Source: CAWDYA01 sp963806495 (GTDB lineage: Bacteria > Acidobacteriota > Polarisedimenticolia > JACPZX01 > DASXTC01). Taken from it: a stretch of 64,000 nt of DNA. Shown here piece by piece: positions 1 to 12,427 of the stretch. Below the pieces are notes generated by a model that was not told the origin of the DNA, ran no database searches, and saw nothing but the letters and a program-made list of their open reading frames with translations. Every line of letters starts with the position of its first letter. Position 1 is the stretch's first letter. The stretch spans positions 186,001-250,000 of the forward strand of contig CAWDYA010000004.1 in the NCBI GenBank assembly GCA_963806495.1. The letters run 5' to 3'. Both the position numbers and the translations under genes were made by a program.

Positions 1-15
1 ACGGTCGGCTCCGCG

Positions 16-1059
16 GTGGAGCAGGCCCTCGCCGGCAAGCAGGTGCCCATGCCGGAGCGCGATGAGCGGCTCGAAGCGATGCTTCGCGACGAGAGGGCCC
101 GGCTGGGTGTGATCGAGGCGATGAGAATCGTCGACGACGTGCCTCCCGACCGGGACCTGCAGAGCCTGGTGAAGGAGACGGCAGAGGCGTTCCACGTCCC
201 GATCGCCCTCGTCTCGATCATCCTGAAGGACCGCCAGTGGTTCAAGGCGTACTATGGGCTTCCGGAGGAGGTCGCGGCGGCGCGGGAAACGCCACGCGAG
301 CTCAGCTTCTGCCGCCACATCGTGGAGGGGGATCATCCGGGGCCGCTCGTGGTCCCCGATGCCACGAAGCACCCGGTCTTCGCGAGCAACCCGATGGTCA
401 AGCAAGGGATGGTCGGCAGCTACGCGGGCGCCCCGCTGGTCACCCCGGAAGGGCATGTTCTCGGCACCCTCTGCATCATCGACAGCAAGCCCCTGGGGAT
501 CGACAAGGAGGACCTGGATCACCTGTGCGTCCTCGCGCGCCGCGTGGCGGGCGAGCTGGAGATGCGAGCTATGGCGGCGCATCAGGCCGCTGAGATCCAG
601 ACGCTGAAACGCCGGCTGGAGGAGAACAAGGGAGGGCAGACCGGGCTGTCGGCCTGGCTCTCCCTGCTCGATGGCATCAGCTCCAGCTTCGACAGCGGGC
701 TCGTGGTCGTCGACGGCCAACGCAAGCTCGTCTTCGCGAGCCGCACCCTGGGCGACTTGTTCGACCTGCCGCAGGACCGGCTCGTCGGACTCTCGCGCGA
801 CGAGTTCGTCCTGAGGATCGCAAAGCTCTCCGACCGGCCGGCCGACTGCGTCCGGGCGCTGCAGGCCCCGGAGATCGGCCCCTTCGCCGTGCGTGGTGAG
901 TTCGTCATCCATCGGCCCGACCGCCGCGTCATCCGCTGGACCGCGCGTCCGGTGTCGCTTCCCGGCGGGACGGGCCAGATCGAGATGTTCACCGATCTGA
1001 GCGGCGAAATGGAACGGGCGATCCGTACGGCCCGCACCGCGACCACGAGGCCGGGCTGA
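16..1059 (+). CDS. GAF-PAS sensor protein, possibly 5'-incomplete
   Basis: This looks like a cytoplasmic sensory protein without an output domain. Residues about 45-180 form a GAF domain with the typical Phe-Lys-Ala-Tyr-Tyr-Gly-Leu and Leu-Ser-Phe-Cys stretches and a Gly-Thr-Leu-Cys-Ile-Ile strand. A short coiled segment follows, then a PAS-like fold at about residues 215-335. There is no histidine kinase, GGDEF or HTH region. It ends two bases before the start of the kinase gene, so the two are probably co-transcribed and it may feed a signal to that kinase (inference). The start is uncertain: the frame is open to the window edge, the GTG at 16 has no clear ribosome site, and ATG at 49 is an alternative. 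Confidence 0.75.
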   Translation: MEQALAGKQVPMPERDERLEAMLRDERARLGVIEAMRIVDDVPPDRDLQSLVKETAEAFHVPIALVSIILKDRQWFKAYYGLPEEVAAARETPRELSFCRHIVEGDHPGPLVVPDATKHPVFASNPMVKQGMVGSYAGAPLVTPEGHVLGTLCIIDSKPLGIDKEDLDHLCVLARRVAGELEMRAMAAHQAAEIQTLKRRLEENKGGQTGLSAWLSLLDGISSSFDSGLVVVDGQRKLVFASRTLGDLFDLPQDRLVGLSRDEFVLRIAKLSDRPADCVRALQAPEIGPFAVRGEFVIHRPDRRVIRWTARPVSLPGGTGQIEMFTDLSGEMERAIRTARTATTRPG

Positions 1060-1061
1060 GG

Positions 1062-3725
1062 ATGCCGCTTTCCGCCGGAGACCGTCTCGGCCCGTACGAG
1101 ATTCTCGCCGCCATCGGTGCCGGCGGGATGGGCGAGGTGTACCGGGCGCGCGACACGCGGCTCGACCGCACCGTCGCCGTCAAGGTCCTTCCGTCTCACC
1201 TGTCGCATGACCCGACGCTGCGTCAGCGGTTCGAGCGCGAGGCCCGCGCGGCCTCCAGCCTCAACCACCCCCACATCTGCACGTTGCACGACATCGGCCG
1301 CGAGGGAGAGACCGACTACCTCGTCATGGAGCTCCTCGAAGGCGAGACACTCGCCGCCCGCCTCGAGGCGGGGCCGCTGCCGGTCGACGAGACGCTGCGC
1401 TACGCCATCCAGATCGCGGACGCGCTCGACAAGGCGCACCGGCAGGGGCTGGTACACCGGGATCTCAAGCCGGGCAACATCATGCTCACGAAGACGGGCG
1501 CCAAGCTGCTCGACTTCGGCCTCGCCAAGAGCACGATGGCTCCGGCCGCCGGACCCTCGGGCATCACGGCGACGCCCACGATGACCAGCCCGCTGACGGC
1601 GGAGGGGTCACTCGTCGGTACCTTCCAGTACATGGCCCCCGAGCAGCTCGAAGGGTGTGAGGCGGACGCACGCAGCGACATCTTCGCCTTCGGCGCCGTG
1701 CTCTACGAGATGCTGACCGGAAAGAGGACCTTCAGCGGCCGCACGCAGGCCAGCCTGATCGCGTCGATCCTCAAGGAGGAGCCGCGGCCGCTGGCCGAGC
1801 TGGCGCCGATGACGCCGCCGGCGCTGGAGCGTCTGGTGCGCGGCTGCCTGGCCAAGGACCCGGACGAGCGGCGCCAGACCGCGCACGACCTGCTGCTGGA
1901 GCTCCGCTGGGTGGTGGAGGGGGGATCGCAGGCCGGCGTGCCCGCGCCCGTGGCACGGCACCGCCGCTCACGGGAGCGGATCGCATGGGCGATCGCGGTG
2001 GCGGCTCTGGTCGCCTGCGCCGCGGCGGTGGGGTTCATCTGGACCCGTCCGGCGCCCGTCCCCGCGCGGATCGTGCGGGCCTACGTCCCGATGCCGCCCG
2101 ACGCGCAGATGAACCTGAGCTCTGCCCAGCCCGGCCCCGTCAGCATTTCCCCCGACGGGACGATGCTCGTCTTTGCCGCGAGAAACGCCAAGGGAGAGGT
2201 GATGCTGTACGTGAGGCGCGTCGACGAGCTGGAGGCGCGGCCGCTGCCGGGCACGGAGCGTGGCGCCTATCCGTTCTGGTCGCCCGACAGCACGATGATC
2301 GGATTCCTCTCCGGCGACCGAAAGCTCAAGAAGATGTCCGCCTCCGGGGGGCCGCCGCAGACGATCTGCGACGCGTCCAACATGAAGGGGGCGAGCTGGG
2401 CCGCCGACGGGACGATCCTGTTCGCGCCCGCGCACAACACCGGCATCTTCAAGGTGGCTGATATCGGCGGCGAGCCGGAGCAGGTGACGAAGCTGGACGA
2501 ATCGGGCAAGGAGACATCGCACCGCTTCCCCTGGTTCCTGCCGGACGGCAAGCACTTCCTGTTCCTGGTGCGCATGAGCTCGTCCAACGACAGCGAGATC
2601 CGGCTCGGCTCGCTCGAATCACTCGAGACCAGGAAGCTCACCAACGCGCAGAGCAACGCCGAGTACGCCGAGGGGTACATGCTCTTCATGAAGGATGGCA
2701 GCCTCATGGCGCAGACGTTCGACACGGATCGCCTCGAGCTGGAGGGAGGCGCCTTCCCGGTGGCCGAGAGTGTCCGCTACGAGCCGCGCGCCTCGCTCGG
2801 CGTCTTCTCGGTGTCGACCAACGGCGTGCTCTCGTACCTGGAGGGGACGGTCAATCCCGGCCGCGAGCTGGTCTGGGTCGACCGGGAGGGAAAGCGTCTC
2901 GGCACGGTCGGGGACAAGGCGGTCTACGCAGACGTGGAGATCTCGCCCGACGGCAAGTACGTCGCCGCCACCGTGGACGATCAGAGAATCGGAGGGTAAC
3001 GACATCTGGATCGTCGAGCTGGCCCGCGGGGTGAGGACGCGGTTCACATTCGACCCGGCCGATGATGCCGTCCCGCACTGGTCGCCCGACGGCAACAGGA
3101 TCCTCTTCACGTCGCAGCGCACCGGCACGCGCAACCTGTTCGTCAAGTCGCTCGGCGGCACGGGGGTCGAGGAGCCGCTCCACCCCACCGACCAGTCGGA
3201 ATTGGGGCGGGCCTGGTCGCGTGATGGCAAGTGGATCCTGGTCTCGACCGTGGGGAAGGACACAGGCGGCGTCGACATCGTTGCGCTGCCGGCGGCCGGA
3301 GGCGATCCGGTGCCGGTCCTCACGAGCAAGGCCAACGAGGCCAACGGGGATTTCTCGCCGGATGGCCGCTGGATCGCCTACCAGTCCGACGAGTCGGGGA
3401 TCACCGAGATCTACGCGGCGCCTTTTCCGGGGCCGGGCCGCAAGTGGCAGATCTCCACTGAAGGAGGGTTCGCGCCGAAGTGGCTCGACTCGGGTGAGAT
3501 CCTCTACGCGGACTCGGAGTCACGGTTGTTCTCGGTCCGGGTGTCGGCCTCGGGCGACACGCTGACGGTGGACAAGCCGCAGCTTCTCCTCACGGACACG
3601 CTCGCCGAGAGCTATGCGCCGGCACGCGACGGCAAGCGCATCCTGCTGGCGAGGAACACGCAGCAGGTGTCGGCGGTTCCGCTGACCCTGGTGGTGAACT
3701 GGACCGCGGGGCTCAAGAGCGGGAC

Positions 3726-3735
<10 letters not shown>
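1062..3735 (+). CDS. Ser/Thr protein kinase with TolB/PD40 propeller, one +1 frameshift
   Basis: This is a receptor-like serine/threonine kinase. The N-terminal kinase domain (residues about 10-275) has the Gly-Ala-Gly-Gly-Met-Gly loop, the Ala-Val-Lys lysine at residue 41, the HRDLKPGN catalytic loop and DFG. One membrane segment follows at about residues 305-325, then WD40-like beta-propeller repeats with Ser-Pro-Asp-Gly motifs, presumably outside the cytoplasm. The initial frame stops at 2999 after 645 residues. The propeller continues without loss in the next frame from about 2985 to 3735. One extra base near 2982-2990 (at CAG-AGA) explains the break and restores an uninterrupted protein of about 890 residues. 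Kinase-propeller fusions of this length are common in Acidobacteriota. It follows the GAF/PAS gene by two bases. Confidence 0.85.
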
Positions 3736-6389
<2,654 letters not shown>

Positions 6390-6390
<1 letters not shown>

Positions 6391-8292
6391 CACGGCTCCT
6401 TCAGGATCACGCGATCCATGCGTATGACCTCGCCCACCGACCATGCCTGGAAGGGGCACCCGCGCGGCGCGTGCGGCGGGTCGCCATCGGCGATCTCCGG
6501 GACGCTTTCCAGCCCGGCCTCCCTCAACCGTGAGAGCAGCGGGTCCAGGAAGCGCTTCCGGGCGTCGGCTCTCGACTTCGCGGTGCCTCCCCGGCTGCGC
6601 ACCCAGGCCTCGACGAATGGGCCGAGGAGCCAGGGCCACGCCGTGCCCTGATGATAGGCGGCATCGCGCTGCTCCGGCCCGCCGGCGTAGCGCCCCATGT
6701 AACCCGGCTCGCCCGGCGCGAGCGACCTCAGCCCCAACGGCGTGAGCAGACGCTGCTCGATCAGACCGAGTGCCCGTCGGGCCGGCGTGCCTTCCACGAG
6801 CGCCAGCGGGAGGCCTCCCAGCGCCAGCACCTGGTTCGGCCTGAGGGAGGGGTCCGTGGTGCCGGGGCGATGATCCACGTCGACCACGTCGTGGAGGCAT
6901 CCACGCTCCTCGTTCCAGAACCGTCCCGGGAAGGTACGCATCGCACGAGCGAGAGGCTCCCGCCATCGCGGGGATGTCCGCGCGCCGATCGCGAGCGCGT
7001 TGACCCACAGGGCCTGCACCTCCACCGGCTTGCCGATGCGCGGCGTCAAGACGCGGTCGCCGATGCGGGCGTCCATCCATGTGAGCTGGACTCCGGGCTC
7101 GCCGGCGGCGAGCAGCCCGTCGATGTCCATGCGGATGCCGAACCGGGTTCCATGGGCGTATCCCTCGAGGATCGTCTCGATCGCGGATCGCAGCACATCC
7201 TGATCGCGCGGGGCGGCCGGGCGGCCCGCCGCCTCCATGGCCGACAGGGTGTCCTGAACCGCGACGACGAACCAGAGGGAGGCATCCGCCGAATTGTACT
7301 CGGGGTCGCCGCCGTCGTCGGGGTACCGGTTTGGGAGCATTGCCCCCGGAGAGGGTCGAGGCCCACTCGAGCAGGATCGCGCACGCTTCCTCGAGACGGC
7401 CTCTCGCCAGACAGAGCCCGCGCAGCGCGATGAAGGTGTCCCGCCCCCAGTCCGTGAACCAGGGATACCCGGCGAGAATCGTCCTTCCGGGGGGGCGTGC
7501 GACGAGGAAGGCGTCGGCCGCCCAATCCAACGCCGACCCGAGGGCGTCCCTGCGCCTCGCCTCCCTGCCGAGGAGACCGCCCAGCTCGCCCGGCGCGGGC
7601 GGGTTCTCCGCCGTGGAGAGGATCCAAATCGCCTCGCCGCGCCCGAGATCCCAGCTCAGCGTGCCGGGCGACGCGAGGTCCTCGGTGTGGTCCAGCCCCC
7701 GGGCGCGCTCCTCGTGGTAGAGGAACTGCCGGTACCAGACCGGGTCGTGCTCGTAGACGCCATTGGAGTCGGTGACGATCGGCGGCAGGCCCGGATAGGG
7801 GCGCCAGGTGAGCCGGCTTCCCGCCCGTTCCGGCTCGAAGCGGAAGGCGTTGTTCTCGTGATGCAGGGCGTGGTAGTCGCGTCCGGAGAGAAACGGCCTG
7901 ACGGCGAGGCTCGCCCCGCCCGCGGCAGGCGAGGTCAGGCGCCATCGGACCGCCACGGTGGGCGACCCGTTCAGGGCCATAATCTCCTGGCTCACGACGG
8001 TGCCATCCTCGAGCCGGTACGACCACCGTGGCCAGGGATCCCGGGTGAAGCGGGCAATCCGGCCCGCCCCCTCGGGCTGGACGACGTCGGGCGCATAGAC
8101 CTGGGAGCTGAGGGCGAACGACCCGGAGGGTGTCGTCACGCGGGCATCGAACCCGTTGACCATCACGAACCGCCCGGTGGGCGGCGTGCGCGCTGAGAGG
8201 AGCAGCGCGTGATAGCGCCGGGTCCTCGCGCCCGTCGCCGTGCCCGAGGCGAAGCCGCCGAGGCCGTCGGGCTCGAGCCACTCAGCATCCAT
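6390..8292 (-). CDS. Glycogen debranching enzyme (amylo-alpha-1,6-glucosidase type), one +1 frameshift
   Basis: This is predicted to cleave alpha-1,6 branch points of glycogen-like glucans. The N-terminal part is a beta-sandwich beginning MDAEWLEPDGLGGFASGT, typical of archaeal/bacterial GDE proteins. The C-terminal part is a six-hairpin glycosidase domain with GYPWFTDWGRDTFIALRGL, LPNRYPDDG and HQGTAWPWLLGPF motifs; the acidic residues in these motifs are the expected catalytic and binding positions. The chosen ATG (8292) has a strong ribosome site (GGGAGGA, 5-6 bases upstream). The frame breaks at a run of five C on the plus strand (7343-7347): one base fewer joins the Ser-Gly upstream directly to Ala-Met-Leu-Pro-Asn-Arg. 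The whole product is then about 633 residues. It is coupled to the GH63-like gene downstream. Confidence 0.87.
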
Positions 8293-8354
8293 CGAGTCCT
8301 CCCGGGCGCGACGGCGGCGCTCCACCAGCCCGGCTCGTCGAGAGGAGAGAAAAT

Positions 8355-8383
8355 CCCCCGCCCCTCGGCGGGAGGGGCGGGGG
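8355..8383 (-). terminator. Intrinsic terminator of the lysine aminotransferase gene
   Basis: A perfect 12-bp inverted repeat (8355-8366 with 8372-8383) has a 5-base loop. On the minus strand the hairpin is followed by GATTTTCTCTC, a U-rich tail. It lies 26 bases beyond the stop codon at 8409 and before the debranching enzyme start. Confidence 0.8.
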
Positions 8384-8408
8384 CCGGAACGATGGAGCCG
8401 TGCTGTTG

Positions 8409-9749
8409 CTAGGCCGCTCCCACCGGCTTGCCGGCGGTCGCCTGGGCCACCGACTTCGACAGGATCTCGACCGCCTGGTCAATCTCTCCGCTGGTGGTGA
8501 TGAGGCTCGGTCGCAGCCTGAGGGTGTTGGTGCCGGACGGGAGCATCAGCATCCCATGGTCAAAAATGCCCTTGAGCACCGCCGGCCTGATCGCCGCGTC
8601 CACGACGTCGATGGCAAGGAACAGGCCGCGCCCGCGGGGATTGGTCAGGGCCGTGGGGAACTGCTTCTGCAGGTCGCGCAGCTTGCCCACCGCCTCGGTA
8701 CCCAGACGCGCGGCGTTCTCCACCAGCCCGTCCTTGTCGATGACCTTGAAGTACTGGGAGGCGCGCACCATGTCCACGGTGTTGCCGCCCCAGGTCGAGT
8801 TGATCCGCGACGACTCGACGAAGCAGTTGTTCTCCACCTCGTCCACGCGGGCCGAGACCATGCAGCCGCACACCTGCGTCTTCTTGCCGAAGGAGATGGC
8901 GTCCGGCTCGAAGCCGAAGTGCTCGTAGCACCACATCTTCCCGGTCAGGCCGACGCCGGTCTGCACCTCGTCCATGATGTAGAAGATCTCGGACTCGTCG
9001 CAGATCGTCCGCAGCGCGCGGAGGAACTCGCCGCGGAAATGGTTGTCGCCGCCCTCACCCTGGATCGGCTCGATGATCAGCGCTGCGATGTCGTCCTTGC
9101 TGTCGTGGATCGCCTTCTTGATCTGCGACAGCGCCTCGGCCTCGACCTTCTCGACGTTCTTCAGGTTCTCACCCTCGATCGGGAAGGTGACCTTGGGATT
9201 GACGATCCGCGGCCAGTTGAACTTCGGGAAGTACTTCGTCTTGTTCGGGTCGGTGTTGGTGAGCGACAGGGTGTAGCCGGACCGGCCGTGGAAGCACTGT
9301 TTGAAGTGAATGACCTGGTGGCCCTTCTCCTCCTTGTACCCTTTCGCGAAGTTCTTGCGCACCTTCCAGTCGAAGGCCACCTTCAGGGCGTTCTCCACCC
9401 CGAGGGCGCCGCCCGCGACGAGAAAGAGGTGCTTCATCGACTTCGGCGCGGCGAGGGTCATGAAGGTATCGACGAACTCCGCCACGTCGGCGTTGTAGAT
9501 GTCCGAGTTGGTCGTATTGTGAATTGCCGCGCGGCCGATGCGGCGCGCGAACGCCTCCTCGGTCATCGCGGGATGGTTGAGCCCGAGCGGCTGGCTGGCC
9601 ACCATGGAGAACATGTCGAGGAAGGAGCGACCGCTGCGGGCGTCCACGATGGTGTTGCCGCGGCTCTTCTCGAAATCGATGACGACGTCCAGCCCGTCGA
9701 CGAGCATATGCTTCTTCAGAGTGGGGATCGTTTTGTCCGGTGCAATCAT
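8409..9749 (-). CDS. lat: L-lysine 6-aminotransferase
   Basis: This is a PLP-dependent class III aminotransferase of 446 residues that moves the epsilon-amino group of lysine to 2-oxoglutarate, giving 2-aminoadipate 6-semialdehyde (piperideine-6-carboxylate). The full-length match to Lat includes an N-terminal FLDMFSMVASQPLGLNHP region, HFKQCFHGRSGYTLSLTNTD, the EPIQGEGGDNHFR strand, the IMDEVQTGVG cofactor aspartate and the Schiff-base lysine in SFGKKTQV near residue 298. The ATG has an AGGAGA ribosome site 7 bases upstream. It appears monocistronic, with its own terminator. In actinobacteria Lat feeds beta-lactam synthesis or stress physiology; no such pathway lies nearby, so general lysine catabolism is the likelier role here. 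Confidence 0.93.
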   Translation of the reverse strand: MIAPDKTIPTLKKHMLVDGLDVVIDFEKSRGNTIVDARSGRSFLDMFSMVASQPLGLNHPAMTEEAFARRIGRAAIHNTTNSDIYNADVAEFVDTFMTLAAPKSMKHLFLVAGGALGVENALKVAFDWKVRKNFAKGYKEEKGHQVIHFKQCFHGRSGYTLSLTNTDPNKTKYFPKFNWPRIVNPKVTFPIEGENLKNVEKVEAEALSQIKKAIHDSKDDIAALIIEPIQGEGGDNHFRGEFLRALRTICDESEIFYIMDEVQTGVGLTGKMWCYEHFGFEPDAISFGKKTQVCGCMVSARVDEVENNCFVESSRINSTWGGNTVDMVRASQYFKVIDKDGLVENAARLGTEAVGKLRDLQKQFPTALTNPRGRGLFLAIDVVDAAIRPAVLKGIFDHGMLMLPSGTNTLRLRPSLITTSGEIDQAVEILSKSVAQATAGKPVGAA

Positions 9750-9976
9750 GTCGTTCTCCTGAATGCGCGACGTGCGTGAGGATGGATCGATGCCTGGTTG
9801 CGATGCGATGCCGGGGGTGGAACGGATTCAGGAGAGAGAGGGCGGATCGTGGGACTCGGCGCGGCCCATGGTGATGAGCAGCGGAGCGGCGAAACCCGTT
9901 GGATGATAGTTTGTCATGGTGAGCCTATTATGGGGTTTTTCGGGCCGTTTTTCCATAGCGCTCCTGGAGCCGTGTC

Positions 9977-10366
9977 ATGACCGAGAAAACCGTCGGGACG
10001 GCTGATTCCGCCCGGCAGGACGCCCGTGAAAAGCGTCTCGCCCGGCTGCTGGCCGAATGTGAGGTCACCACGTTCCGCGCCTCCGGCCCCGGGGGCCAGC
10101 ATCGCAACAGGCGCGAGTCCGCCGTCAGGCTCCGCCACCGGCCCACCGGCGTCGTGGTGGTGGCCACCGAACGTCGCTCGCAGCATCAGAACAAGGCCGT
10201 CGCCCTGGAGCGGCTGGCTCTCAGGCTCGCGCAGCGGCGGCGACGGCGCAAGCCGCGCGTCCCGACACGGGCGACGAAGGCCTCGAAGGAGAAACGGCTC
10301 GAGGAGAAGAAGCGCCGCTCACGCACCAAGGCGGCGCGCCGCACGCCCGCGCGCGACCGGGAGTAG
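9977..10366 (+). CDS. Small RF-1-domain (GGQ) protein, ribosome-rescue-like
   Basis: This 129-residue protein has only the peptidyl-tRNA hydrolysis domain of class I release factors. The GPGGQHRNRRESAVRLRH stretch at residues about 36-53 carries the catalytic GGQ. No stop-codon-recognition domain is present. The last 50 residues are dominated by Arg and Lys, as in ArfB/YaeJ, where a basic tail occupies the empty mRNA channel of stalled ribosomes. The residues after GGQ (His-Arg-Asn-Arg) differ from the usual Asn-x-Asn-Lys of ArfB, so it may belong to a related orphan subfamily. Ribosome rescue is inferred. The gene converges with the protease gene, with 12 bases between their ends. Confidence 0.8.
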   Translation: MTEKTVGTADSARQDAREKRLARLLAECEVTTFRASGPGGQHRNRRESAVRLRHRPTGVVVVATERRSQHQNKAVALERLALRLAQRRRRRKPRVPTRATKASKEKRLEEKKRRSRTKAARRTPARDRE

Positions 10367-10378
10367 ACGACAGCCGGC

Positions 10379-11968
10379 TCAGTTCTTCTTGTCGGGTGCC
10401 GGGGCCGCATCGTCCGCGGCCGGGTGATCCACCACCATCGCCACGTTGTCGGCCAGCGGGAACAGGTCGAGCGCCTTCTGGATCTGCGTGTCCCTCTCCG
10501 AGAGCACCTTCTGGCGCTCCTCGAGGCCGAAGTGGTAGGCGAAGATCTCGGCCTTGATCGCGACCTTGATGTACTCGAGGTTGTCCGCGATGTCCTTGTC
10601 GGTGAACTCGATGTTCCTGCTCGTGAGGAACTTCTTGAAGTCGGAGATGATGTCCGACGTCACCTTGAAGGAGTCCTTCGCGGGCGGCTTCGGGTGGTTC
10701 GTGGTGTAGGTGAGCGCATAGTCGAAGAAGGCGGTCTTGCGCTCGAGCATGTCGGCGAACTGGCTCGACTCGTCGAGAGGGACGACGACGTCGGGGCTGA
10801 TGCCTCCACCGCCGAGCACCTTGCGGCCCGCGTCCGTGTAACGGGTCTCGCGCTCATCGGCGGGGGCGATGTTGTTGCCGGAGATGTAGTCCTCGAACGA
10901 CTCGTAGTCCCGCTGGATGAGGCGGCCGCTCGGCGTGTAGTACTTGGCGGTGGTGAGTGCCAGACCGGCGTTTCCGCCCAGCGGGTAGACCGTCTGCACG
11001 AGACCCTTGCCCCATGTCGTCTCGCCGATCACCAGGGCCCGGTCGTGGTCCTGGAGCGCGCCGGCGACGATCTCCGATGCGCTCGCGCTGCCTTTGTTCA
11101 CCAGCACGACGATCGGCATGTCGAACTTCTGCGTCCGGGACACCGCGTGGTACTCGCGATCGGACTCGCGCTGCAGCCGGCCCTTCGTGTAGACGATCAT
11201 CGAATTGGGCTTGAGGAAACGGTCGGAGACCCTCACGGCCTGCTCGAGCAGTCCGCCCGGATTCCACCTCAGGTCCAGCAGGAGCTTCCGCATCCCCTGC
11301 GCCTGCAGCGCGGCCAGCTTCTCCTCGAGCTCGGAGTCGGTGGTCTGGGTGAAGTTCTTGATCCGGATGTAGCCGACCCCCGGGCGGATCATGTAGGCGA
11401 ACGGGATGCTCACCGTGGGGATGTCATCGCGCACCAGCGTGTACTCGAGCGGCTGGTCGTACCCCTCACGGTCGATGCCGATGGTGACCTTCGAGCCCTT
11501 GGGCCCGCGCAGCTTGTCGAGCGCGTCGTCGATGCTGATCCCGTGGGTGCTCTTCCCTTCTATGGAGGAGATGTGATCCCCCGCGCGGATGCCCGCGCGC
11601 TGCGCCGGAGTGCCGTCGATCGGGCTGATGACGGTCAGCTCCTTGTCCTCGCCCTTGAGCGAGATGACGATTCCGAGCCCGGAGAACGAGCCCTTCTGCT
11701 CCTCGCGCATCTCCTGGAAGCTCTTCGGATCCAGGAAGGTGGAGTGCGGGTCGAGCGTCGAGAGCATCCCCCGGATGGCCCCGTAGACGAGCTCCTTGGA
11801 GTCGGTGTCGTCGACGTATTTCTGCTCGACGAGGTCGAGGATCTGCGTGAAGGTCTGCAGAGACTCCTCGTCGTTGGTCGCGGCCGTGATTCGGGGGGTG
11901 TTGCGAGCGGCGACGAGAGCCACGAGGGCGGCCATCGCAACCGCAAGATATGCAAGGCGATGTCTCAC
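10379..11968 (-). CDS. S41-family C-terminal processing protease (CtpA-like)
   Basis: This exported serine protease trims C-termini of envelope proteins. It begins with a signal/anchor helix (VRHRLAYLAVAMAALVALVA), then a helical region, a PDZ domain at about residues 95-180, and the S41 catalytic core with a Ser-Lys dyad (Ser in KGSASASE, about residue 296; Lys in TWGKG, about 321). The C-terminal 130 residues are helical. I chose GTG 11968 because it has a GGAGG site 7 bases upstream and lies about 26 bases after a good promoter. The longer version starting at 12037 would begin upstream of that promoter. It is transcribed divergently from tatB. Confidence 0.92.
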   Translation of the reverse strand: MRHRLAYLAVAMAALVALVAARNTPRITAATNDEESLQTFTQILDLVEQKYVDDTDSKELVYGAIRGMLSTLDPHSTFLDPKSFQEMREEQKGSFSGLGIVISLKGEDKELTVISPIDGTPAQRAGIRAGDHISSIEGKSTHGISIDDALDKLRGPKGSKVTIGIDREGYDQPLEYTLVRDDIPTVSIPFAYMIRPGVGYIRIKNFTQTTDSELEEKLAALQAQGMRKLLLDLRWNPGGLLEQAVRVSDRFLKPNSMIVYTKGRLQRESDREYHAVSRTQKFDMPIVVLVNKGSASASEIVAGALQDHDRALVIGETTWGKGLVQTVYPLGGNAGLALTTAKYYTPSGRLIQRDYESFEDYISGNNIAPADERETRYTDAGRKVLGGGGISPDVVVPLDESSQFADMLERKTAFFDYALTYTTNHPKPPAKDSFKVTSDIISDFKKFLTSRNIEFTDKDIADNLEYIKVAIKAEIFAYHFGLEERQKVLSERDTQIQKALDLFPLADNVAMVVDHPAADDAAPAPDKKN

Positions 11969-12000
11969 GTGTTGCCTCCGGATGCCGGGAATCGGTCTGA

Positions 12001-12029
12001 AATATACTACCCTGTACGGACGGTGTCGA
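12001..12029 (-). promoter_or_regulatory. Sigma70-type promoter of the S41 protease gene
   Basis: On the minus strand TCGACA (12029-12024) and TATATT (12006-12001) are separated by exactly 17 bases. The predicted start at about 11994 leaves a leader of roughly 26 bases before the GTG at 11968 and supports that start codon. Confidence 0.65.
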
Positions 12030-12073
12030 GGAAACACGCGTAAAATAACGGTTTACTTCTTCCTGGTGTGCCT

Positions 12074-12427
12074 ATGTTCGGGCCGTTCGGCGGTTTCGAG
12101 ATCCTGGTTCTGATGGCGATCGGGCTGCTGGTGTTCGGTCCGAGGCGGATGCCGGAGATAGGCCGGACCCTCGGAAAGGCGATGATGGAGTTCCGAAAGG
12201 CGGCGACCGAGCTGCGTACTTCGATCGAGCGCGAGATCAACATCGAGGAAATGAAGGAGACGACCCGCTCGATCCGCGAGGATTTCGAGAGGAACGTCCT
12301 CGCGGAGCCGCGCGAGGCGCTGAAGGAGACCCGCGCGGCGCTCGAGGAAGCGAAGCAGCAGGGGTCTCTCGAGCCGGAGGAAAAGGAGCAGGAAAAGAGG
12401 ACGGGGGATGACGCCTCGAAGGCTTGA
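12074..12427 (+). CDS. tatB: Twin-arginine translocase TatB/TatA-type subunit
   Basis: This is a small membrane protein of the Tat pathway. It has a single N-terminal helix with the family pattern Phe-Gly...Gly-Phe-Glu, then Phe-Gly-Pro-Arg-Arg-Met-Pro-Glu-Ile-Gly-Arg, and a long charged amphipathic helix of about 80 residues. The length (117 residues) and adjacency to tatC favour TatB over TatA. ATG 12074 is preferred over GTG 12068 because family members begin Met-Phe-Gly. A TAAAAT hexamer at 12041-12046 could be its -10 element. The 3' end overlaps tatC by 20 bases. Confidence 0.87.
   Translation: MFGPFGGFEILVLMAIGLLVFGPRRMPEIGRTLGKAMMEFRKAATELRTSIEREINIEEMKETTRSIREDFERNVLAEPREALKETRAALEEAKQQGSLEPEEKEQEKRTGDDASKA

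Noticed and set aside
9750..9976. A promoter or small gene in the lat / GGQ-protein intergenic region
   Set aside because: A TATTAT hexamer is present at 9926 but no -35 element at a sensible distance on either strand, and no supported reading frame.
11968..12037. Longer N-terminus of the S41 protease
   Set aside because: It would start upstream of the gene's own promoter and places the signal helix 23 residues in.
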